Shown here in pieces: positions 41,056 to 49,069 of a stretch of 64,000 nt of DNA. The DNA is from a virus: IMG/VR virus record IMGVR_UViG_3300050014_000823, positions 1 to 64,000 of that record; one strand, written 5' to 3'. Made by a program: the position numbers and the translations under genes. Numbering within the stretch: position 1 is the first letter of the stretch; each line of letters begins with the position of its first letter. Below the pieces are notes generated by a model. The model saw nothing but the letters and a program-made list of their open reading frames with translations. It was not told the origin of the DNA and searched no databases.

Positions 41056-41093
41056 GCCGGGACTGAAATAATTCCCGGCATTTTTCGTATAAT
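41056..41093 (+). promoter_or_regulatory. hybrid terminator and ECF-type promoter
   Basis: TGCCGGGA and TTCCCGGCA pair as a hairpin whose loop holds the -35-like GAAATAATT (41065-41073). The T5 tract runs into TCGTATAAT (41085-41093). It drives the gene at 41118. Confidence 0.78.
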
Positions 41094-41117
41094 CATCATT
41101 AACCAACACACACTGAA

Positions 41118-41855
41118 ATGAAAACAAATTGGAGCACACCTAAAACAAATATATTCGCAGGAATGTCAGACCTTCGTAAATGCCTTGCAGGTGGTAATAA
41201 AGCCAGACTTATAAGAGCACGCAATGAAGACTGTGAATTTCCAATAATGATTAAGAATGTGAATTCTGATTTCAGAAGCTATACCTTTAGTATTGGCTAT
41301 GCCAGCAGTATAAATAAAGTAAAGGCAGACCCAAATTTAAGTGAATTCGAAAAGCACCTTACATTGAACTATGTCTCTGTCTTCGGCAGTCAGGAAGCAA
41401 AGGACAGATATTATGAGACAGGCATATGTACTGTAGACAACTTTAAGAACATGGGTTGTAGTCATCTGGTACATGTCGATGACATGATTAAATTCCTGGA
41501 AGACACTAATGACCCAAGGGCAGCTTTATATAAAAGACAATACCGTGCCAATGAACAGGTAAATGATGTACAACACTTCTTTGACTTCTACAGATGTGAC
41601 AAAGGCAGTCCTCACACTATTAAGAAGTTCAAGAGAAAACTCTGGGTTGTTGATATGCTGGATAAAGATATGCCAGCACCCAGAACACCAATTCTTGTGT
41701 ATATCCTAAATGTACTGGCTTATCCCCTTAAGTACATACCCAACAAGTCAGTACTACGTATGCCAGAATATAAATGCGTAACATTCAGAATTGGTGCAGT
41801 GACAAATGGCTTCGCAGTAGAGTTTCATCTCCCAAAGAAATTCAGTTTTAAATAA
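41118..41855 (+). CDS. hypothetical protein, 245 aa
   Basis: A soluble basic protein with no recognised domain. The region after it (41856-41985) has a small GCGG-TTCAAT-CCGC hairpin that resembles an isolated tRNA T-arm, then a terminator with a promoter motif. Confidence 0.72.
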   Translation: MKTNWSTPKTNIFAGMSDLRKCLAGGNKARLIRARNEDCEFPIMIKNVNSDFRSYTFSIGYASSINKVKADPNLSEFEKHLTLNYVSVFGSQEAKDRYYETGICTVDNFKNMGCSHLVHVDDMIKFLEDTNDPRAALYKRQYRANEQVNDVQHFFDFYRCDKGSPHTIKKFKRKLWVVDMLDKDMPAPRTPILVYILNVLAYPLKYIPNKSVLRMPEYKCVTFRIGAVTNGFAVEFHLPKKFSFK

Positions 41856-41948
41856 AGATATTCTATGGCGGTTCAATCCGCACTCATTTGGTTTAGTGTT
41901 TTGGTTAACATGTCCCCGGAAGTTGTGACTCCGCTGGCTAAAAAGAGA

Positions 41949-41982
41949 ATCCCCTGTATTTATAGAATATGGGGGATTTTTC
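41949..41982 (+). terminator. terminator hairpin with GTATTTATA in its loop
   Basis: AATCCCC and GGGGGATT arms enclose GTATTTATA (41956-41964), followed by T4. The motif is the likely promoter of the HNH gene at 41986. Confidence 0.68.
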
Positions 41983-41985
41983 ATT

Positions 41986-42351
41986 ATGCAAACAAGAGAA
42001 CAAAGATTAGTGTATAAGAAGCGATATAGAGACAAGAATAAAGAAAAGATTCATGAATACAATCGTAAAACCAGTGAGCATAGGAAAATCCAGGATAGAA
42101 CACGTGCATTAAAAAGTTTTGGTTTAACTGCCGAAGATTACGACATTCTTTTCAATAAACAAGAAGGTAAATGTGCCATTTGTGGTAAGCATCAAAGTGA
42201 ACTAAAACCTGCACTATGTATCGACCATAACCATCAAACAAATAAAGTCCGGGGATTACTCTGTGGTAAATGTAATCGTGGACTTGGATATCTTAATGAC
42301 AGCATTGATTTACTGCAGCTTGCAATAAATTATCTTAAAATAAATAATTAA
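41986..42351 (+). CDS. endonuclease VII-type HNH nuclease, 121 aa
   Basis: A basic N-terminus of about 40 residues precedes the core CAIC, CIDHNHQTNKVRG and CGKC. It is very similar to the nuclease at 37147 (both have KHQSEL/KHQSEF and FNKQEGKC). It probably moves as a freestanding homing gene with its own late-type promoter. Confidence 0.88.
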   Translation: MQTREQRLVYKKRYRDKNKEKIHEYNRKTSEHRKIQDRTRALKSFGLTAEDYDILFNKQEGKCAICGKHQSELKPALCIDHNHQTNKVRGLLCGKCNRGLGYLNDSIDLLQLAINYLKINN

Positions 42352-42356
42352 ATCTT

Positions 42357-42385
42357 GAAACCTTTTCCCAGATTGTACGTATAAT
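42357..42385 (+). promoter_or_regulatory. ECF-type phage promoter
   Basis: GAAACCTTT and ACGTATAAT are at standard spacing. It is followed by a structured non-coding stretch rather than a gene. Confidence 0.76.
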
Positions 42386-42390
42386 CATTT

Positions 42391-42460
42391 GTACGACTGA
42401 GGTCTGACCGAGTAGACCTTCGAGTGCCTTTCAGTCCGAACTTAGAATCATTCTAAACAA
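42391..42460 (+). ncRNA. candidate structured small RNA 2
   Basis: An outer stem GACTGA/TCAGTC (42395-42436) encloses a GGTCT/AGACC hairpin (42401-42418). This is followed by the perfect dyad TTAGAATCATTCTAA (42442-42456). The arrangement of promoter, hairpins and dyad matches candidate RNA 1. The 3' end is unknown. Confidence 0.55.
42442..42456. promoter_or_regulatory. TTAGAATCATTCTAA dyad
   Basis: A perfect 15-bp palindrome, the best member of the four-copy dyad family. Confidence 0.48.
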
Positions 42461-42469
42461 GCATGGTCA

Positions 42470-42720
42470 TTGTCATGGACAGATTGTCCATGAGGAATGT
42501 CCACAGCCATTGTACGGAACAAACCTCTGCCATTGTACGGAATAGACTAAGGATTGTACAACATAATAAACTACAGATTGTACGGGTACAAGTACCCCCG
42601 AATGTCCGAATTATAAAAAACTATAAAAATCGTTTTGGCAAAAAAATATATTGGCTCGAAGTCGCACGTGTGGGGCATACAAAACCCCCACAATTCCCCA
42701 CTTTACCCCCTTTAGGATTA
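42470..42720 (+). other. non-coding region with ATTGTACGG repeats and C-tracts
   Basis: It contains a perfect hairpin (CATGGACA/TGTCCATG near 42475), four to five copies of ATTGTAC(GG), a GGGTAC/GTACCC hairpin, and C4-C5 runs near 42675-42710. An ORF at 42463-42753 covers it but has atypical composition and no leader, so I treat it as non-coding. The rest of the 600-base gap before 42952 holds only the next promoter. Confidence 0.5.
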
Positions 42721-42876
42721 AGGTCTTATAGTTGTCAGTGTGTAAGTGCTTGATTATCAATGATAGCATTTTGATATCAACTTAGTACAAAACCATACAA
42801 ATACTGTAATTATAGTACAGTTAAAACGGCATTAGTTATATTGTTTGTACAACAGTGAAAATAACTATGATTTTCT

Positions 42877-42905
42877 GTAACATTTCTCCCTGTATTACGT
42901 ATAAT
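42877..42905 (+). promoter_or_regulatory. ECF-type phage promoter
   Basis: GTAACATTT and ACGTATAAT are at standard spacing, driving the rIIA-like gene. Confidence 0.82.
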
Positions 42906-42951
42906 CACACACAGACAGCGTAAGTAGTACTAACCAATACACATAAGCAAT

Positions 42952-45339
42952 ATGAAAACCAACACAGGAACATTAAACTCACAGACAGTTGAAGGAACAA
43001 TCGGAACACGTCAGATGGGCATGGATGCCAACTCACAGGCGATTGTTTTTCAGATGTTTACAAAGAATATCTACAGTAATGCAATAGGTTCGGTTGTTAG
43101 GGAGATAACTTCGAATTGTTTTGATTCACACACAGAGGCAAAGATTAATCCTCTTGAATCACCTGTTATTATACGCAAGTCATTTGACCCTATTACTAAG
43201 AGTCATTATATAAGTTTCCATGACTTTGGTATGGGTATTTCACCAGACAGGATGGATAACGTTTACGGTGTATTCTTCAAGAGTACAAAGGCAGGTGACA
43301 ATGAGCAGATTGGTGGCTTCGGAATAGGTGGTAAAACACCTTTAGCATACAAACGCAGTACTGGTTTTGGCGAAGGCGAATATGACAATTCATTCTCAAT
43401 CATCACAAACTTTGATGGCATACGTTATGAGTATATAGTTTTCGAAGGCAAGAAAGGTCCAGAATACACTGACCCGATAATGTCTGAAACGACTGAACAC
43501 AATGGCACAGAGATAAAGATTCCTGTACTTGAAAAAGACATTACAAAGTTCAAGTCAGAAATGGTAAAGCAATTGTACTACTTTGAGAATGTTATCTTTG
43601 AGGGTTTTGTTAATGACCCGGAATATCCGACAGCAACAGAGAATTTGCTTACCAATGCTTATCAGATTGTCAAAGGCAAGACTTTCTTCTACAGAGGCAA
43701 TGATTACTCACAGTACACACATGTTTGTCTTGGCAGGGTAGCTTATCCGATTAATTTTGGATTACTTGGCTTAGATGGTTCAGATTACCGTTTCCCTGTA
43801 GCAATTAAACTGGAAATCGGTGAGATTGGAGTTACAGCCAGTCGTGAGACACTTGACTATAGTGAACAAACAATCAAGGTGTTAAAGGTTAAACTTGAAG
43901 CAGTTAAAGCAGAGATAACTGCAATGTTAAGTAAGCAGTATGAAAACATTGTGACCTTAGAGGATTACTTCAAAGTCAAAAATCAGTTCGGAGTATTGTA
44001 CATGCCGAATGGTGGTAGCTTTAAGGTTGGTGAGATTATCAAACAGAAAGACGTTGACTTCTCGAATTTCAAATATGGCTTCATGAAGATGCCGAATGAC
44101 AAACAACTCTTTAACTATTTCTTCGAAACCAAATTGTATGGTAAGAAGATTAAGAAAAGTAAGAAGAACAACTATGAGTATGATGATGAGGGCAACAGGA
44201 TTGAGGAAGGCGAATTGGTTGGTGGTTATGATACGATTATCAACAAGCATAATGTACTGTATCATTTCGAAGGTGAATTTCAGCGCAAACTTGTTAAACA
44301 GGCATGGTTAAAGAATCAGTGTACGACTTTCTACACAGTTACAACCAAGAATATTGTCAACAGATTTGAGACACGCAGAATGTCAGACCTGTTCAATGTA
44401 GACGATAAAGTTGTTGAGAGAGGTCTTGACGGTCAGCCAACACTTGATGCAAACGGTCAGCAGATTCCTACAGTGTTCATGAAAGGTTTACTTGAATTAC
44501 AACAGGAGTACTTTGAAATCATCAGCAAGTATTGTACAGCCTATGATGCTGTTGTTGTCCCGGAAGACTTCAAAGAGAGTCGTAAGAATGGTGCAAGGCG
44601 TTTGTCACAGGAGTACAAGAACATGACAATACCTGTTAAGATATTCGGTGGCTACAGAGGCACATTCAGAGTTAAACTTGACAGTCTTTTCAAACTTCAC
44701 ATTCCTATCTTTTACGGAACAAAGGAGAATGATTATCAGTTGAGACAGGCAAAAGAAATGTTCGGCATATTGTTCGAAAGCAGTAGCATCATTGGCAAGT
44801 ACAACGAAAGAACACATGAGTTCAGATTTGACAATGGCAAGAAAGGCATAATGTTCTTACAGATATCACAGGGTAATGTACGTTACATGGAGTACTGTCA
44901 ACAGGCATACCATATCAACGAATTCAAAACGAAAATGCTGAAACGTAAGGAGAATGCAGTGATGGAATACTTTCAGTCACAGAATTTCGTACACAAATTT
45001 GATACTGTCAATAGCTTTTACAAATCAAAAGCATTTGGTAAGGTTGCTCCGGAATGGCAGAAGAAGACCGATAAGATTAATGCTTTCATAAAGAAACAGT
45101 ATGTTGGTTATAACAATAACTGGGACAGGTACAGGTCAGAATTAAGTCGTTACTTTGACATCAACGGCATTGAAATGACAAAGGAACAACAGAAGTTCGA
45201 AGCTATCATCGAAGAATTCTCAGAACTTGAAGAAATGAATTCAGAGACAATGAGATACTTAGATGTCCCAAGTTATGACCTTGATGATGAGAAGCACACA
45301 GCATTTTGGGCAATAGTTAAGAAAGTTTTAGTGTACTAA
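42952..45339 (+). CDS. rIIA: rIIA-like GHKL-ATPase protein, 795 aa
   Basis: The N-terminal 200 residues carry the Bergerat ATP-binding fold: VREITSNCFDS (N-box Glu and Asn, about 49-59), DFGMGIS (91-97) and GGFGIGGKTPLAYK (121-134), as in phage T4 rIIA. The large C-terminal part is less conserved. RIIA-type proteins protect infected cells from prophage exclusion systems and affect lysis timing. No rIIB partner is recognised nearby. It has its own ECF-type promoter. Confidence 0.85.
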   Translation: MKTNTGTLNSQTVEGTIGTRQMGMDANSQAIVFQMFTKNIYSNAIGSVVREITSNCFDSHTEAKINPLESPVIIRKSFDPITKSHYISFHDFGMGISPDRMDNVYGVFFKSTKAGDNEQIGGFGIGGKTPLAYKRSTGFGEGEYDNSFSIITNFDGIRYEYIVFEGKKGPEYTDPIMSETTEHNGTEIKIPVLEKDITKFKSEMVKQLYYFENVIFEGFVNDPEYPTATENLLTNAYQIVKGKTFFYRGNDYSQYTHVCLGRVAYPINFGLLGLDGSDYRFPVAIKLEIGEIGVTASRETLDYSEQTIKVLKVKLEAVKAEITAMLSKQYENIVTLEDYFKVKNQFGVLYMPNGGSFKVGEIIKQKDVDFSNFKYGFMKMPNDKQLFNYFFETKLYGKKIKKSKKNNYEYDDEGNRIEEGELVGGYDTIINKHNVLYHFEGEFQRKLVKQAWLKNQCTTFYTVTTKNIVNRFETRRMSDLFNVDDKVVERGLDGQPTLDANGQQIPTVFMKGLLELQQEYFEIISKYCTAYDAVVVPEDFKESRKNGARRLSQEYKNMTIPVKIFGGYRGTFRVKLDSLFKLHIPIFYGTKENDYQLRQAKEMFGILFESSSIIGKYNERTHEFRFDNGKKGIMFLQISQGNVRYMEYCQQAYHINEFKTKMLKRKENAVMEYFQSQNFVHKFDTVNSFYKSKAFGKVAPEWQKKTDKINAFIKKQYVGYNNNWDRYRSELSRYFDINGIEMTKEQQKFEAIIEEFSELEEMNSETMRYLDVPSYDLDDEKHTAFWAIVKKVLVY

Positions 45340-45390
45340 ATATCAAATGTCCCCTGTAAATATTGCAGGGGACATTAAAATTTACCTACA

Positions 45391-45559
45391 ATGAATGAGT
45401 TAAAAACATACCTTCATAAACACTTTAGGTCACTACGCCAAAATAGCTTGTGATGAAGCACTTAGGTTAGAGAGAGAAGGCAAGAAAATGTCATGGTTGA
45501 AGTACAGGAAGATGAAGGCAATAGTAAGATTATACTTGCATGTAAATATTTGGTTTTAA
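45391..45559 (+). pseudogene. small gene interrupted by a +1 frameshift
   Basis: ATG at 45391 opens MNELKTYLHK, then TGA soon follows. The +1 frame from about 45425 reads GHYAKIACDEALRLEREGKK to a TAA at 45557-45559. The two halves join naturally as a small basic protein of about 56 residues. It may be a decayed gene, a sequencing error or a programmed shift. Confidence 0.45.
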
Positions 45560-45561
45560 CT

Positions 45562-45590
45562 GTAACATTCCTGGCAGCTTTACGTATAAT
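45562..45590 (+). promoter_or_regulatory. ECF-type phage promoter
   Basis: GTAACATTC and ACGTATAAT are at standard spacing, driving the gene at 45630. Confidence 0.8.
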
Positions 45591-45629
45591 CACACAGACA
45601 ATTAAATTACTAACTTAATACTAATAATA

Positions 45630-46211
45630 ATGAAAAGAGCAATAATTTTCTTAGTTGTATTTACACTATTCGTAGCATTTCTTGGTTACAGTGTTTTTGA
45701 TTCACGAAGAAAGGCAACAAATGAACTTGCTCTTAAGTACGTCAACTATAATGACATCAATGGTGATATGATATTTACTGATGATGCAGGTGGCAGAGTT
45801 GTACTTACCTTTGAAGAACAGAGGAATGTCATTGATATCTTCGATAAAGCCGATGAAATTACAGAGATTTATATAAAAGAAAAGATTGAGAATTATATTG
45901 AGCGTGAATTGTTTACTTACAATGACAAGGTTTACAAGTATTATTATGTGTTTGACAATAAGCATGTCAAATCATACATATCAATTACTACCAATCAAGT
46001 TAAGGCTAATATGGAACGTCTTGGCGTTGATACAAAGCATTCGTTATTGGCGTATGATGCGTTTGACAGAACCGTTATGGTAAGCAGAATAACTAAGTTC
46101 ACTGATTATTTCAGCAGATACAAATTAGACCATTTGAGGCGCAGAAGTAAGACAGAGATAGCAAATCAGAAAGTCGAGAAAATACTTGAAAATAAACCAG
46201 TAAAACTGTAA
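45630..46211 (+). CDS. membrane-anchored hypothetical protein, 193 aa
   Basis: A hydrophobic segment at residues 4-23 is a membrane anchor or uncleaved signal. The rest is polar with many Tyr and Lys, facing the periplasm if the usual orientation holds. No family is recognised. The stop overlaps the next -35 box. Confidence 0.75.
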   Translation: MKRAIIFLVVFTLFVAFLGYSVFDSRRKATNELALKYVNYNDINGDMIFTDDAGGRVVLTFEEQRNVIDIFDKADEITEIYIKEKIENYIERELFTYNDKVYKYYYVFDNKHVKSYISITTNQVKANMERLGVDTKHSLLAYDAFDRTVMVSRITKFTDYFSRYKLDHLRRRSKTEIANQKVEKILENKPVKL

Positions 46212-46236
46212 CATTCCCGGAAACTTTTCGTATAAT
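46208..46236 (+). promoter_or_regulatory. ECF-type phage promoter, leaderless
   Basis: GTAACATTC and TCGTATAAT are at standard spacing. The next ATG is six bases past the -10 box. Confidence 0.8.
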
Positions 46237-46241
46237 CACAC

Positions 46242-46688
46242 ATGGCAAGCAAAAGAAAAAGAAGTACTGATTACAGAAGGGAATTGAAAGACCTTCAAGC
46301 ACAGGAGAAAGCACTGAGGGCACGCATAATTAAACATGCGGAAGAACTTTGTCAGAAATATCCGGGTGTGCGCATCGGTGAATTCTGTGTTATTGACTAC
46401 ATAAGATTTGTTGAAGACAATAACCTTACAGAAGCATTTATGGTAATGGAAGCCATTGAGAAAGACCTGGAAGCAAAGCATCCGCATAAGCAGACAGCAT
46501 TTGAATTTCCGACAGTTGTTCCTGCACCGCCAGTAGGTGAAAGATTTATCATCAGTGATGGTGTGGCTTATACAAGAAAATCGGAAGAAGAGGCTATGAA
46601 GTGTTCTAAAAGTCCCGATGGTAAACATCAGTTCGGGTTTGATGGTTCAACCTGTAGTTATTGTGGCGCAAATGTAGCATACCTTTAA
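46242..46688 (+). CDS. hypothetical protein with C-terminal zinc motif, 148 aa
   Basis: A basic coiled-coil start (residues 1-45) leads to a C-terminal CSKSPDGKHQF...CSYCGANVAYL, a likely zinc site. Transcription should begin at the ATG, so the mRNA is probably leaderless. Confidence 0.72.
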   Translation: MASKRKRSTDYRRELKDLQAQEKALRARIIKHAEELCQKYPGVRIGEFCVIDYIRFVEDNNLTEAFMVMEAIEKDLEAKHPHKQTAFEFPTVVPAPPVGERFIISDGVAYTRKSEEEAMKCSKSPDGKHQFGFDGSTCSYCGANVAYL

Positions 46689-46698
46689 AACTAAATAT

Positions 46699-47070
46699 AT
46701 GAGAATTAAAATAAGTGAAATAGACCTGTTGACATTCAACAATTTAAAGGGTAAAATGCTCTTGAAGTCAGACACGCATAGATTATATGTCATCGCAGAC
46801 TTCAAAACAGAGGTTGTGGAAGAAACTGTGATGGAGAAACCTTCATTGTTCAAGAAAGCAGTACCTGTTCAGAAGAAACAATTGTACTTGACAGGTGTGA
46901 ATGTACACGCATGGCATTCAACAGGTAAATTCCTCGGTGACTTGACCGATGATTCAGCAGAATGGTTACTCCGGAGAGACCTGTACAGAATTCGACAGAA
47001 TTGGATTGACTTCTGTGACCAACTCAAAGCATTCGGCTTTAAAATAGCTGAAATCAATCCAGAAGCATAA
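46699..47070 (+). CDS. hypothetical protein, 123 aa
   Basis: A soluble protein with a beta-rich first half and basic helical end. No family is recognised. It follows its neighbour by ten bases and has no promoter of its own. Confidence 0.7.
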   Translation: MRIKISEIDLLTFNNLKGKMLLKSDTHRLYVIADFKTEVVEETVMEKPSLFKKAVPVQKKQLYLTGVNVHAWHSTGKFLGDLTDDSAEWLLRRDLYRIRQNWIDFCDQLKAFGFKIAEINPEA

Positions 47071-47095
47071 TTTTTAAACCTTAAAATCATATACT

Positions 47096-47407
47096 ATGAA
47101 AGCTACAATTAAATTTATTGCATTGTTCACAGGATTTCTTTTTTCGCTGTTCCCTACAATGGCAGCATTTATATATCTGCTTTCCGGGAAGCAAGCATTC
47201 ATAGACTTTATTACAGGAATATCCTCAGAAAGATTTTGGCTGTTTGGTATACCATTGTTCATTGTAACCATGACAGCTTCTGTTTTAACTCTTATGGAAA
47301 TGATGTACTTCAAAAGTCCAGCTAAACAGGCAAAACCATTGTCCGTTGATGACCCAGACCTTGAGAAGAAAATTAAGAGATTAAATATGTTGGAAACCCA
47401 ATACTAA
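47096..47407 (+). CDS. two-helix membrane protein, 103 aa
   Basis: Hydrophobic helices at about residues 4-30 and 44-68 are followed by a charged cytoplasmic tail. Size and layout resemble holins, but no family is recognised and the location is not a lysis cassette. Confidence 0.72.
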   Translation: MKATIKFIALFTGFLFSLFPTMAAFIYLLSGKQAFIDFITGISSERFWLFGIPLFIVTMTASVLTLMEMMYFKSPAKQAKPLSVDDPDLEKKIKRLNMLETQY

Positions 47408-47460
47408 TATAACTAATTTATAATTTGTCATGTTTATAAGAATCTTTTTCATCTTGCTCA

Positions 47461-47469
47461 GTATTTATG
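47461..47469 (+). promoter_or_regulatory. GTATTTATG, late-promoter-like motif
   Basis: One mismatch, five bases before the ATG at 47475 of the HNH gene. Confidence 0.45.
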
Positions 47470-47474
47470 TCAAT

Positions 47475-48263
47475 ATGGCAAATAATACTATGGGAGCAAA
47501 CGTAAAATTCACAGAAAAACAAAAACAAATTGTTGTTGATATGTACGCCAAATGTGGCAGTCCAATGTCAGAAATTATTGAAAGATGTAAATCAGATATT
47601 CCTGAAGATATTAGATTTTCAATTAGTAGAGAAACAGTTTATAAATTTTTAAAGGAAAAAAACATTCCGTTAATTAGAAAAACAGGAGTTAAACATAATT
47701 TGATTGGTAAGACATTTGGTTATCTAACGGTAACTGATATGGCACAAACAAAAAAATCGGGTAGACTACATGAATGGAGAGCAATGTGTAGATGTAATAA
47801 TTGCGGTAAAGAAAATGTCGATGTTCGTCCACAAGCATTATTAAGGGGTGCAACTACTTCTTGTGGATGCCGCAGAGACCTATATATAACTAATAGTGGT
47901 AAAAACAATAAGCACTATAAAGGATATGAAGGATTAAATGGCACATATTGGGGAAAAATAAAAAAACGTGCAGAAAATAGAGGACACACATTAATTGTCA
48001 GTATTGAATATGCGTGGAATTTATATTTGCAACAAGATTGTAAATGTGCACTTACTGGATTACCAATTGGATTTGGAGTAGCAATTGCTAATAGAAAAAG
48101 TAGTGATACCACAGCTTCTTTAGACCGAATAGATTCTTCGAAAGAATATGTCGAAGGCAATGTACAATGGGTTCATAAAAATATTAATATTATGAAAAAT
48201 GTATATGACCAAGATTATTTTATACATTTATGTGAATTAGTTACTAAAAATAAAAAGGCATGA
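47475..48263 (+). CDS. HNH homing endonuclease with N-terminal helical domain, 262 aa
   Basis: The C-terminus has the typical phage HNH sequence ASLDRIDSSKEYVEGNVQWV followed by NIMKN. The middle has CRCNNCG and a second Cys pair (SCGCRR) as a zinc site. The N-terminal 80 residues contain a helix-turn-helix-like segment. I chose 47475 because 47430 would place the promoter motif inside the gene. It overlaps the macro-domain gene by four bases. Confidence 0.85.
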   Translation: MANNTMGANVKFTEKQKQIVVDMYAKCGSPMSEIIERCKSDIPEDIRFSISRETVYKFLKEKNIPLIRKTGVKHNLIGKTFGYLTVTDMAQTKKSGRLHEWRAMCRCNNCGKENVDVRPQALLRGATTSCGCRRDLYITNSGKNNKHYKGYEGLNGTYWGKIKKRAENRGHTLIVSIEYAWNLYLQQDCKCALTGLPIGFGVAIANRKSSDTTASLDRIDSSKEYVEGNVQWVHKNINIMKNVYDQDYFIHLCELVTKNKKA

Positions 48264-48718
48264 CAGAAATTAAATATATTATTGGGGACGCTACTTATCC
48301 ACAAGGAGAAGGAAAGAAAATCATATGCCACATTACCAATGATTTACGCTATTGGAACAAAGGATTTGTTCTTGCCCTAAGTAAGCGTTGGTCTGAACCC
48401 GAAAAGGTTTACAGGAATATGCCAGACAGTCAATTGATGCTCGGTAAGGTAATGATTGTACCTGTGGAGAATGACATTATGGTTGCCAACATGGTTGCAC
48501 AGAAAGGTGTTGGTAATGATTCCAATGGTCAGCCACCAATCAGGTATGGTGCATTAAGAGCTGCACTTGCAGAGGTCAATGATATAGCATATCGTACAGG
48601 TGCAACACTTCACATGCCTAAAATCGGAGCAGGTCTCGCTGGTGGTGACTGGAATATCATTGAGAAAATCATCGAAGATGTTGCAAGTGTTGATGTTACA
48701 GTTTATACATTAAATTAA
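48260..48718 (+). CDS. macro-domain protein (ADP-ribose hydrolase-like), 152 aa
   Basis: The sequence follows small macro domains: an early YIIGDAT, then ICHITND, a later GVGNDSNGQPPIRYGAL and PKIGAGLAGGDW, which build the ADP-ribose-binding loops. Phage versions are often annotated as Appr-1''-p phosphatase. It could remove ADP-ribose added by host defences or by a phage ART such as the candidate at 28086. It is coupled to the HNH gene by an ATGA overlap. Confidence 0.85.
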   Translation: MTEIKYIIGDATYPQGEGKKIICHITNDLRYWNKGFVLALSKRWSEPEKVYRNMPDSQLMLGKVMIVPVENDIMVANMVAQKGVGNDSNGQPPIRYGALRAALAEVNDIAYRTGATLHMPKIGAGLAGGDWNIIEKIIEDVASVDVTVYTLN

Positions 48719-48719
48719 T

Positions 48720-49069
48720 ATGAATATAATAACTATTTGTGGGAGAACTTACTCCGTTGAAGGCAATAAGATTGTCGTCAAGAACAGTCCAAAGAAGCGT
48801 CCCGAACTTGGCAACTATGTCATGGTTAATAATGTTGTCATTGAAAGCAACATTGTGAGAAGGATATTAAAGTAACCTTCGAAGGTGACTTAGCATCCTT
48901 AGATTGTACCACATGTACCATTAACGGCAATGTACAGGGTAATGTCGATTGCACCACGATAAAGTGTGGTGATGTTGGCGGTGACATTGATTGCACTACA
49001 ATTAATTGTGGTGATGTGAAAGGTGATATTGACGGAACAACTGTCAATTGTAAAAAAATAAAGATGTAA
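48720..49069 (+). CDS. Cys/Gly repeat protein needing a -1 frameshift
   Basis: The first frame (48720-48875, 51 aa) ends in TAA. The -1 frame from about 48840 has no start codon but continues with a repeat of about 14 residues (DCTTIKCGDVGGDI, DCTTINCGDVKGDI) to TAA at 49069. Joined, they give about 115 residues: a small globular start and a beta-solenoid-like tail. The shift may be real or an assembly error. Confidence 0.55.

Noticed and set aside
41868-41900. Isolated tRNA T-arm-like hairpin GCGG-TTCAAT-CCGC
   Set aside because: No acceptor, D-arm or anticodon arm can be paired around it.
42463-42753. ORF of 96 codons in the large gap before the rIIA-like gene
   Set aside because: It lacks the usual promoter-leader arrangement, runs through hairpins, repeats and C-tracts, and its composition is unlike neighbouring proteins.
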